The position numbers and the translations under genes are program-made. A stretch of 64,000 bases of DNA from Nothopassalora personata (taxonomy: Eukaryota; Ascomycota; Dothideomycetes; Mycosphaerellales; Mycosphaerellaceae), in assembly GCA_033816765.1 (NCBI GenBank), contig CM066294.1, positions 2,542,001 to 2,606,000 of the forward strand. The letters run 5' to 3'. The notes beneath the pieces are model-generated. The model made no database searches. It was not told the origin of the DNA and saw nothing but the letters and a program-made list of their open reading frames with translations. Positions within the stretch are counted from its first letter, which is position 1. Each line of letters starts with the position of its first letter. Of this stretch, positions 10,757-21,198 are shown in pieces.

Positions 10757-13700
10757 CTCCTACTTATCTTATATAGGAGGTTATAGTCTACTCTTCTCCT
10801 ATTAGTAGTATTTAGACCTCTATAATAGGTTAAGCTAGCTTATAAACCTCTAGAAGTGTAGACTAGTCTTTAGCTTTATAAACCCATCTATAACCATCTT
10901 AGATGTTAGGGTGTACTTAACAGTAATAAGCCTTCTCTACTAAAGTTTCCTAATAGCATTGTAGGCAATGTCAATGTGCTTTAACTTATTATAAACATAT
11001 GTATCCCTTACTAGGGTAAGGGCAGCTTAGTTGTTACCTCTTAATTGGACTAGTCTTAAGCTTAATATAGTCTCCTAGTTTCTAGTGATCCTTAGTTAAT
11101 AGGAACAGTCTCCTACTAACTCTAGACAGTCTATCTCCCTTAGTAGTAAAGCTAGGAATTGGGATTGCTTTATATATGCATTTATAGCTATGTATTTAGC
11201 TTCTATTATAGATGTTGCTATAGACTTTTGCTTCTTACTTATCTAGGAGACTAGTGCCCTATAGAGGAAGAAGACATACCTAAGGATAGAGACTCTGTCT
11301 ACTTTGTCTATTGCATAATTAGAGTTATAGTATCTAACTAGGCATCCTTCTCTATGCCTAGAGAAGATAAGGCTGAGATTAGGATATAACCTTAGATATC
11401 TTGTAATCTTCTTTAAAGCCTTTATATAGTAGGCGGATAGGTTACTTACAAATAAGCTTATCCTTCCTAGGGCAAAAGCAATGTCTAGCCTTGTAATTGT
11501 TGCTAGCTACATCTATGTACTATTAATACTCTAGTACTCTGCCTTGTTATACCTCTTATCTATGTAGCTTAAAGGTTTAAGAGTCTTATAGCTGTCTATA
11601 GGTAAGTGTATAGGTGCTGCCTTCTTATAGTTTATCCCTATCTTAGCAAGGTTGTCCCTAATAAAGTATCCCTAGTTAAGTTTTAGGATTCCTCTCCTCC
11701 TGTCCCTTGTGCCTCTTATACTAAGGATCTTTTTAGGTTTACTAAGATCTTTAATCTTAAAGACTTTGCTAAGTTCTCTTTTAAACTAGAGAACATCCGT
11801 TAACTTTAGTGTAGCAATTGGAATGTTATCTATATATATAAGAATTATAATCTCTTTTTCCTTATAAATAAGTAGGCATAGATCCACCTCTAACTATGTA
11901 AATCCAATCTCTCTAAGCTTTGATATATAGAGTTAATTCCAATCTCTAGCTACTTGCTTAAGTCTATATAAGCTTTTAAGGATCTTAAACACTATATTTA
12001 GTAGAAGCTTAACTCCTAGTAGTAGTAACATAAAGATGTCTTTATAGAGGGTGCTTTCTATAAACGTATTGTTTATATCCACTTAGTGAAGATAGAGATC
12101 CTTCTTGTATACAATAGCTATAAACACCCTAAGGGTGTTCTATCTAACTATAGGCGCAAATGTCTCTATAAAGTTAATACTAAACTTCTATAAAAAGCCC
12201 CTTATAACTAGCCTAGCCTTGAACTTTTAATGGCTCTACTAATGCTTCTTTTAACATTAAAGACCTATCTTAACGTAACTAAGTTTGCTCCTTTTAGTAG
12301 AACAGCATTCTCCTAGGTGTGGTTGCTCTATAGAGTATCTAGCTCCTTCTAGATTGCTTCCTTCTAAAGGTGTCCCTATTTCTTGTTATTTATAGCATCC
12401 TTATAGGGCTTTAGAATTAGGATCTCTTACTTGTATGTAATGACTTCTATAGTTGCTATAAAGGCTATCTCCTTAACTTCTTCTAGGAATTCACTATCCT
12501 ATAGTATTGAATTATCTACTAATTGTATAGCTGTAAAGAAAGCTTAGTAGTAAGCAGCAAGGTTCTCTAAGAGGTCTATTGTTTCTCCTACTTTAGTAGC
12601 TAGTTTAGGTATAGGGACTATAGATCTTAGGGCTTTCTGTTTCTATTTATAGCCCTTAACATTATACTTAGCCCTCCTCTTACTAAGGGATAATCTAAGA
12701 GTAGTCACTTATGTCCTAGTAACATTCTTTTCCTAGAGATCTAGTGAACTTATCTTAATTGGCTTATCGATTTTCTGAAATTCCCCTATATTCTTTAGAG
12801 GCTAGGGAAGTTGCATAAATAGCTTTCTTAGCTAGGCTGTTACTAGGCTGCTCTACTAAATGATTGAATAGTGAATAGGTTGCTCTAAGGATATGTCCTT
12901 CCTTAGCCTCCCTAAGGGTCTCCTAGCTAGTGCATTGCTTAATAGATTCAATTTTATAACATTGAGATCTATATCACCTCTAGGTTAGTCCTTAAAGAAG
13001 TCTACATGTGTGTGTTGTTTTACAGCTTTTATGTCTAGTTCCTAAAAGAGCTAGGCCTTAGCTGTGTTTTTAACGTATCTAACAAACACTACTTCTTTAC
13101 CTCTGTTTATTAGTTTATTACTTCTTGCCTATTAAGGCTAGGATCTTATGTCTATGTAGATAATAGCTTTGCATCCCTAAACCTTCAAATAGTTAATAGT
13201 TGGCTTAATACTATTAAAGGCTTTATCTAGTGAAACCTTGAACCTATTATAGTCTAGACCATTTAGTAGTTTGTTCCTTATATAGGTTTGGGCTTCTAGT
13301 GCTTTAGGCTAGAATTCAATTAGCATCTTAGCCTCTTTAAGCATTGCCCTTATAGAGTCTTCTAAGGTTTGTATTAACCTTTTAACTAGTCTATTTTAGA
13401 GCGAGTTGTATGCCTTAGTATGCTCTAGCCCAATTCCTAAATCCTTCTCCTACTGCTTAACTAATGTAATAAGTTCCCTTGTATTATTAAGCCTAACTGC
13501 TTTTAACTATACTAATGATTTCCTCTCTGCCTTAATCTTCTAGTTCTAGAGAGCAACTAGAGCATCTTCTCTTTTCTTATAAGGACAGGTCTACTTTTTT
13601 CTAGAGAAGTTGTTAACAATCTTAAGCTAATATTTAAACCCTAGCCTTAATATTAGTAGTGGACTATATATGTTAATAGATATAAGGGCAAGTCTTTTAG

Positions 13701-15860
13701 GTCTTCTCTTAGTAACTTTACCTTTGTACTTCTTTATCTTTACTATTAAACACACTCTACACTAGTAGAAGCTATCCCTAGGAATAGGAATAGATTCTTT
13801 TAAGTCTGTTACCTTATAAAGATTCTAGAGTAAGTTCTTCCTAAAGTGTGCAAATCTTCTATACTAAAGCTCCTACTATTTTAGGTTAGTCTCTAATTTA
13901 GCAGTTACAAAGGCATTCTCCATTAGTAGTGCACATAATAAGTAATATGCCCTTTCTTATAGTAGAGGAGAAATCTCATTAATAAATGGAACCCCCCTAA
14001 GGAGCCTTATCTAGACAATAGTTTAGCTAGAGGGGGATATAAGAGAAAATGAAGGAGGTTAGACACTAAACTGCTTACTAAACTAGTTCTAAGAAACTAG
14101 GTTTACTCCTAGCTTAGGTATAAGTAGAACATCTTCTAAAACAACTTTCCTACTAGATCTCCTACTTATCTCTATAGTCCTAATATAAGTAGCTAACAAA
14201 TGCCCACCTCCCACTTTGATCTATTTCTTCTTTATTAAGGGAGTTATAGATCTAAAGAGGCAGTTCTAGTTAGTTATATAGGATAAAGCACAAGAATTAA
14301 GTAACTACTCTAATAAGGGGAACTTGCCTTAGACTTCTATAGTTAAGTGAGCCACTTTATTATACTTATTATTATTAGACATTGTCTTCTAGGATAAGTT
14401 GCATAAGTTAGGTAGCTCTTAGGTAGAGAAACCTTTCCTAGTCTTCCTTGTTTTAGAGGAAGGAGACTAGGCCTAGTTCTTCTAGAGTAACAGCATGTTA
14501 GAGCTAAGTTTCTTTACCATTTTCTTAAGTTCCTCTATAGAGGACTTCTCTCTTAGTGTTCTTCTTAAAGATAGTAGTAGAGATCTTCTCTTCTTAATAT
14601 ATATTACATTCTAGGAGGATAGTGCTTAGGAATGAGATCTAAGGACCTTCTTTGCCTTAGAGAGACTAGGGTAGTCCTTAATAAGATGGTCCTTCTTATA
14701 GAGAAGGCAGGAAAGTGATCTTACCTAACCTAAGGGCCTAATCTAGGTAGCTACTATACTATACTTAGCCTTAGAGGGATTCAATCTAGCCTCTTAAGCC
14801 TTAAGGATCTTTAAGGTCCTTTTATAATCTATCTTTAGCTAAGCTATAATAGTATCCCTAGCTATATAGTAGTTAGGTAGTAGTGAGCTTAAAAGCTAGG
14901 TTATTCTTATATTAGCTTTCCTATAGTACTAGCCCTCTAGGTTAACATTAGCAATCCTCCTTCTAAGAGACACTAGGTATGCCTATGCAGATCTAATAGT
15001 GAACTCTTCACTTATCTTAAAGTTCATAAACTGTTTTGTGAGCTTATATACATAGGTTAGTAACACCTAGCTATACTTGTTCTAGAGATACACCTATATC
15101 TTAGTAGCTTTTCTAGATTCGTAAGAGCCCTTAAGCTCAAATTCATCTTCTTCTATAATCCTACTTAGGATACTAAAGCAGCAAGCTGCATTTTGTTTTG
15201 TCTATGTTAGTGCATTAAGAATCTCTTTAATCTTAGTCTCTTCCTAGAGTTTTAGGTTCTTGCCCTTAATGTTGTTAAATAACACTTCTGACAGGTTATC
15301 AATTGCAAAGAATGCTAACTAGCTCTCTATCTTGTATCTCTAAAGGTTGAACTATCTCTTCTAGTTGTCTCTCCTAAGAATTGGGATTTTGGTTCCCTTC
15401 TCTTCTCCTTTCTCTTAGTGTGAATCTATAATGAATTGAATGTAATGAAACAAGGTGTATATGCTTTAAAGTCGTAGCTTAGGTCCTACTAAGGCTTTTA
15501 GTATAGAATAGTAAGGTTCGTAGGTGTAGATACTAAGGCCTGCTTAGTAGGGTAAAGAAAGAGCGGTATAGTCTCGGAGCTAGGACACAGGTCTATCTCT
15601 CCTAGTAGAGTTCTAAATAACTTACTTAAAGTCCTTCTTAATAGTATCTCGATGCAGTTCTGCCTATAGAGTGTCTTTAAGGTATTGGCTTATAGTAAGC
15701 CGTATAGAGTCCTTTTCTAGATTACCTATTACTTAGTATTAAACTAAGCTCCTTAATAGGACAGATGGGGTAGACTTCTGCTTCCCAGATGTTTTCTGCT
15801 ATAATAGCAAGGGATACAAGTAACCTGTACTAATATAGGTTGCTCTTACTCCTACATAAA
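10757..15860 (-). pseudogene. Copia D gag-pol (RIP-inactivated)
   Basis: Minus-strand translation shows a copia-type reverse transcriptase: ETFAPIVR near 12150-12175, LYLHxVDINNTF near 12065-12100, and a catalytic box read as YIDN (copia consensus YVDD) near 11830-11850. An integrase C-terminal segment KPTINYLKVxGCKAIIYI lies near 13155-13205. gag and protease lie toward 15800. The RNase H end lies near 10930-11200, leaving only about 170 bp to the LTR, so there is no extra 3' frame as in Copia A and B. In-frame TAG codons are frequent. Confidence 0.85.
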
Positions 15861-15875
15861 CCCGGGCTTATAACC
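15861..15875 (-). other. Primer-binding site of Copia D (half-tRNA type)
   Basis: Directly next to the 5' LTR the minus strand reads GGTTATAAGCCCGGG. It resembles the complement of the anticodon arm of initiator tRNA-Met (GGTTATGAGCCC) with one TG-to-TA change. Drosophila copia is known to prime from the 5' half of initiator tRNA-Met in this way. The same 12 bases follow the 5' LTRs of B and C. Confidence 0.7.
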
Positions 15876-16122
15876 TGTTAAGTTAAGACCTTATAGGATA
15901 CGTAGTTAGCAGCGGAGTGGAGTAAGAGATCAATCTTCAACTAGCTAACAGCTACAGGGCATGCGGTAATATATTAGGAACTAATGCATTAGTTATGTTA
16001 GATGTCTATCTAAGCTAAAGGGGAGAGAAGGTGTCTTCCGACAAGCTAAGTTATCGTAGATGCCTTAGGCTATTAGATCACAACCTAACTGTTAGCTCCC
16101 CCTAAGATGCTACATCTTAACA
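15876..16122 (-). repeat. 5' LTR of Copia D (247 bp)
   Basis: It matches 10510-10756 over its full length, apart from transitions. It is followed at 16123-16127 by the second GTACC target copy. Confidence 0.95.
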
Positions 16123-18060
16123 GTACCTAACAATCTTAAGCTTTTTATATAACTATTAGGATTTGCCTCTAGCAACTACCGTACTAGCTCTCTCTAGGTT
16201 AGTAAGAACTAGATCTAGGGAGACGATGTGCTTAACGACCTATCTCCTTAACCTAGGCTCTACTTCGGCATTCCTATAGTCCTTAGTTAGTCCCTTAATA
16301 CCGATGTTATCGAGAAACGGCTTTGCTCGATACGAGATATAATTAAGTAGAATCTTTATTACCGCACGTACGAACTAAGCAACCGAATTAGTAGCCCCTT
16401 AAGGCAGTATCATGTTACGTACTAGGCTAAGAGGGGTCATAAAGGCTATTAAGTCCCGGTAGGACTTATCTAAAGTGATCTAATTATAACCTAAAAACAG
16501 GTCCATAAGTGAAGCGACTCGGTAACCGGTAAAATCCTCTAAGAAGCTATCCGTGTCCGGTGGAATGTTAGTATCGCGTATAGTAATCTCATTTAGGAGC
16601 ATAGCTAAGTTGATTAACCGATATAGCACATCGCTTCTAGAGGCATTAACCTTCTTTACGACTAGGAACTAGCTATTAGAATATGCCCCTTATAAGTATT
16701 CTAGGATATTGTTCTTAATCCGGGCTCTAATTATGCGTTTAACGATCGCCCTAAGACTTAGGTGCAATCGGATAGGACGTGCCTACCATGGCCTATAAGG
16801 GACCGTGTTAATCTTCTAAGGTAGCATAACGTCGTACCTAATTTGCCTTATGTAACTAAAATTCCAAGTAAGGACTGCCTCCCGGTTATAGAGCATCTTA
16901 TCGAATAAGGCCCTTTCTATTAGCAATAGCTTAATGCTAACCTTAATTAAGGTAAGTCGTTCTAGAGTAATCCGGCTACCTCGCTTAATACTTAAGAATT
17001 TCTTAGTTAAGTACTTCCTATCGAACGGACCTTGTCCTTTAGGCATCTTAGATTCTAGGTATAGTGCCCTACGCTTCCATTCTATATCTCCCTTAACTCG
17101 TAATTCTAGGCGTTCGTGAACGCTCGCGTCTACTAGCTTCCTCTTATCCGCCTTACGCTTGTACATCGTAAAGACCTACGGTATCCTAATGTTAGCTATA
17201 TGTTAGCCTACCTATTGCTTCCGTACCTAAGCATTTAATGCAGATTGCCTTAGGATCTCGGAAGGCTAATCCCCTTAAACTAAATAAACGTTAGTAATAG
17301 AATCTCCCTTAAACGCGCCTACTCCAATTTCTATAACTCGTTCCTTTACTCTAGTAGTCCTAAGCAATCCTAATAAGTAAGCTAAATGGTTGCTAGGCGT
17401 TAGAGCCTTGCCGGGTTCCTATAGATGCGTCGTGTCTTCCTATAGATACGTCGTGTTATAGTCGTATCCGTTTTCCTTACTATGGCTATTTACCGGTCCC
17501 GGGACCAGTAAATTAAAGTCCGAGGTTCCTCCGAGATAGTGCGAGAACCTTACTAATTTTATTAAATCCGGCTTTAGTAAGTCGGTAGGTTAAGCGCCGT
17601 AACTTAACCTACCCTTCCATTTCCCGACGCTTTTAATAGTTCTTAAAGGGTCTTGTACCTGTCCGAGCTAACTAGGGTAGTAAACATAACACTTTTACCT
17701 TTATGGCTAGTAATAGTCCCCTCCTATGAACTATTAGCGCAGTTACGGGCAGTGAGCCGCACCTTACGGGCCTACGGGCGTCCTAGGATTGTTAGTAAGT
17801 TTAGATCCGAGGAGATAAACATGTCTACTTAGTAGTGAACCCTAAATACCTAAATATGCAAATTGCCTATAATACCTTTAAACTGGGCCTACTCTCTAGC
17901 ACCTCGAAAGGTAAGCTAAGTACTCGACATTACTAGTAACCTAAATCTATAAGCGTTCCTCTAGCCGATAATATTTACCTCGGAACCCTCGTTAATTAGG
18001 CACCTAATCTAGTTCTTATTTATCCTAAACTCCGCTACTACCTAAGGACTAGGGACTATA
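16123..18060 (-). pseudogene. Element E protease and RT, proximal part
   Basis: On the minus strand a protease core reads NEGSEVNII near 17960-17998 and ILGRP near 17776-17790. The open segment 16816-17166 begins MYKRKADKRK and contains GSRITLERL and LYNREAVLTWNFS, typical of the region just before RT in this fungal gypsy group. RT follows with YRLINLAMLLNEITIRDT (near 16570-16625) and DSFLEDFTGYRVASLMD (near 16502-16555). RT is then cut by Copia D at 16122. A degenerate copy of the CCCGGG palindrome lies at 17488-17513, inside this coding region. Confidence 0.8.
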
Positions 18061-18499
18061 GTAAAGTTGTTAAGGACACTAGAGAGCCCGATTTTCTTAA
18101 CGTCCTTATAAAGCTTAGCAGTAGGGACCGCACCTTTAGAGTAAAGTATAGTTAAATACACTCCGATATACTAGGACTAACTATCTTCGCGGAAGACCTC
18201 CTTATTATACTTAGGTTCATCTTTATAGGTAACTACTTGTCTAGTACGAACCTTAGGGTCCTTTCCTATAAGGCGTCGTACTGTAGCGAGCTTCTCCTAA
18301 AGAGCGGGGGTGTTAGTAACGCGACCGAAGAGGGTAGCCTCGAACTAGCGACTATATCGAAACTAATCTTAGGCGTTTACATTAGGAAACGTTATCTAGA
18401 GGATCTAATTAATCTAGTAGATAATACACTCTTCCTTTATAACCGGGCTATTACTAGCTAAACTATATTATCGGCCGTAGTTATTAATCCTTATAGTCT

Positions 18500-20516
18500 T
18501 AGCATTCTATATACGCTTCCTTTATGCGAAGGGGGCGTTCACGGAACTAATAGGCATATCCTTAGGCAGTCCTTTATTAGCATCGTTCCCTAATCTACTT
18601 ACTTAGGCATTATTTCCCCTTCCTAGGGTTACCCCGGATTTAGCTAATGATTAAGTTTCGCTTATTTAAGCATTAACTTCGTTAATTATTTTAACCTCCT
18701 ACTAGTTAATCTTAGCTTACCGGATCTCCTATTCTAATTGTAGGCGAACTTTCTTAGTAGCCTTAGCTCGGGCTCGTAGATCCTAGGCTAAGGACCGGGT
18801 CCTCGGGTACGGATTCTTTAGAATGCCTACGGGTGCCTTCCCTTTCACTTTGTTAGACTACATAGGATAGGTAGATACTTTGTTAAGCTCGCCTAAGTCG
18901 ACCGCCTACTCTACTTTACTTTCTCCGAATAAGACCTAATATATACTAGTAGCCTTCTCCGTTTAGCTAGACCGTGCGTCCTAAGGGCTATACTCTATTA
19001 AATGCCTAAAGTTAGGAGGGGGCTTAGAATGATTAGGAGGCGTAACCTTTGTCACCCTAGTGTAGTCCCTACCTATCTATTGCTTACGTAGTATAGAAAT
19101 CTTATACTAGTTGTTAAACTCGATCGGCCTATAATGTTCTTCGAGTAGAGGGAGTATATAGAGCAGTTTCGGTTTACTATAGTCCCTCCGAAAGTTAAAC
19201 TTAGTAGGACGCGAATCGCCTTCTTTCCCTAGATACTACTAGTTGTTCGGGGCGAGGTGTACGTAGCCCCGGGATATTAAGGACCTTATCGCCCTATAAT
19301 TACTAGCCTAGTACTTCGAGCTACTATAGTTGTAGCAACAACTATCTATCGCTTTAGACTGTTCGTGATTCTGCGATAGGGGACGCTACATTACGTAAAC
19401 CTACAGTTTAGTGTCTAGGTCGTGCCTCTCCGGTTATATAGAGCGTTAATTCTCGCTCGGGTAGAAGGCACCCGCGTCCGCGACGCGACCGCGCTAGTAT
19501 ATACGTATGCTTATCTTAGCTACCTTCTAGATTAGGTTATTATTAATAACAGTCCTAGAAGTGGCCTTCTTAAGCGTGTTAATCTTAGGCTTAAGGCGCG
19601 GCATTTGCTTTACGACTAAGCGGTATAGCTAAGGTAAAGTAAGAGGGAAATCTGTATGTATAGCTTTCTATCCCTCCTTACTATCTACGATGCTAGCAGC
19701 TTTATCGAGGATCCTCTAAAAGTCCCTAAACTTCTTAGGTTACTTTAGGTGAAGCCCGTAAGCCTTATAGACCGCTTTCGCGACTCCCTCTAGCAATCCC
19801 TAAAGGAGGAGGCGACTCCGGGAGCTGTTATCTAAATCCTTAGGTTCAATTAGGTTACTTAAGGATATAAACAGGCGGATAAATTCCTTTACATCTTATT
19901 CTTTAGGCCTCTTGCCTTACTACGCCCTAACAATCTCCTTAAGATATTCCCGACTCCCTAACATCGAGTAGGCGTTAAACCTTAAGAACTCTAATAAGAA
20001 CGCCCTCCTAAAACGTGCCTTGTTAGTAAGCTACCTAGGTAGCCTTATAACTACGCGCCGGATAGTAGTTTCGCAATTGCGCTTAAACCTACCCTAGAAA
20101 TCATCCTTCTTAATAGATGCCCGAGGCGGATACTAGTCCATTAGGTCTCTAAACTGCTCCTAGAACTTAGTAGCATTAGTGCTATTAAAGAACGGATTCT
20201 TAGCACCTCCTAGAGTTAGAAAGCGAGGGCTAGCGTTTTCTATTACTACTGCTAATCGTCTAAAGAGGGCAGTTATAGCATCTATTCTAATTGTGCTGTT
20301 CGTTCCTACACCTATACCTAATTTAGCGGCGCTAGTCCCGCTTCTCCCTTCTTTACTAGATTTAGGTGTTCCCCCTTCCTCCGATTCTTCTATCCCCTTA
20401 TAAGGGACAGAATCCCTATAGACCCCTTTCATTTTCGTGGGGTTTATAGGCTGTTCGTAACCTCTACCTATGTCGGTAAAGGTACTAAGTTTTTCTAGTA
20501 ATGTAGCCGTATCCAT
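18500..20516 (-). pseudogene. Element E gag (RIP-inactivated)
   Basis: The frame starts with ATG at 20516 (MDTATLLEKL) and stays open for 118 codons. It then continues through TAG stops with NATKFxEQFRDLMDxYPP, typical of the N-terminus of gag in this gypsy group. The paralogous copy at 35453-36173 is nearly identical but has lost its start codon. It encodes the capsid-like structural protein that packages the element's RNA. Confidence 0.75.
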
Positions 20517-21198
20517 TATTACGTAGTGCTTACTTTAGAATGTACTAATACTAGTTATTACTTAATAGGACCTTGTAACCGTGATTGTTGCTAAATACCT
20601 TAGACCTTAAGTGTTTTCGACCTTAGTTAACCTTAACCGTGAACCTTAAACCTTAAACCTTAACCTTAAGTAATAACCTTAACCGTGAACCTTAGACCTT
20701 AAACCGTGATTTTAACCTTATAAACTGGATGCTAATACGCTACCGGGTGTACACTTAATACCCCCCCTCATTAACTACTAAAATAATGTCTACTAACCAC
20801 CCTATGTAGGCCTGTCTAAGTTGTGGTAGTGTAGAGCGGCGCTTATGTAAGTAGAGGTATTTGCCGGTCCCGGGACCGTGAAATTAGGTCACGTAACGAG
20901 CAGCGCAGTAGCTAGATAAAACAAGAGGATTGGCAGACCTAAACCCCTATGCTCTCTACTCGAGAGGTATAAATTGAATTGTTGCCTTAATGCTACGCTT
21001 ATAATGCTTAACTGCGTAGTATATATCTAAACAGCTATACTAGGTCCCGCTAGCTTACCTAAATGTCCAATTAAACCTAAATGAAATTAGGGCAAGTTAG
21101 ACCTAAGGGACCTCCCCTCTAAACCTAAGGTCGACACAACTAAACCTAAGGTCGACACAACTAAACCTAAGGTCGATACAACTAATTAGTTGTTAATA
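20517..21198 (-). repeat. 5' LTR and leader of element E
   Basis: This stretch is repeated at 34799-35452 in the opposite orientation, so it is the 5' end of the family. On the minus strand it begins TATTAAC (ancestrally TGTTAAC), then has three 21 bp tandem units (21119-21181, unit containing AAACCTAAGGTCGACA). Further on are the CCCGGG palindrome (20859-20884) and CCTTAA-type short repeats (about 20600-20728) before gag. The exact inner boundary of the LTR cannot be set without a 3' partner. Confidence 0.65.

Larger units (their letters stand above)
10510..16122 (-). mobile_element. Complete Ty1/copia retrotransposon D (5613 bp)
   Basis: Two 247 bp LTRs (10510-10756 and 15876-16122) with ends TGTTAAG and CTTAACA enclose a minus-strand gag-pol in the order gag, protease, integrase, RT, RNase H. 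A primer-binding site abuts the 5' LTR. A 5 bp GTACC duplication flanks the element. It is complete in structure, but TAG codons inactivate its proteins. It lies inside the RT of gypsy element E, so it is the younger of the two. The LTRs differ by about 14 substitutions, all transitions by eye. Confidence 0.95.
8280..21198 (-). mobile_element. Ty3/gypsy element E, split by Copia D
   Basis: A Ty3/gypsy retrotransposon reads right to left. Its 5' end is at 21198, then come a leader with CCTTAA-type repeats, gag (from 20516), protease, RT (interrupted at 10509/16123), RNase H and integrase ending near 8280. RT residues YRLIN, TIRD and FTGYRVASLMD and the integrase C-terminal GPYRVSGIS belong to a gypsy group common in filamentous fungi. 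A complete copia element (10510-16122) sits inside RT, with GTACC duplicated on both sides. No 3' LTR resembling the 5' end is visible left of 8280, so the 3' end is missing or rearranged. A second partial copy (E') is at 34799-36173. Confidence 0.85.
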
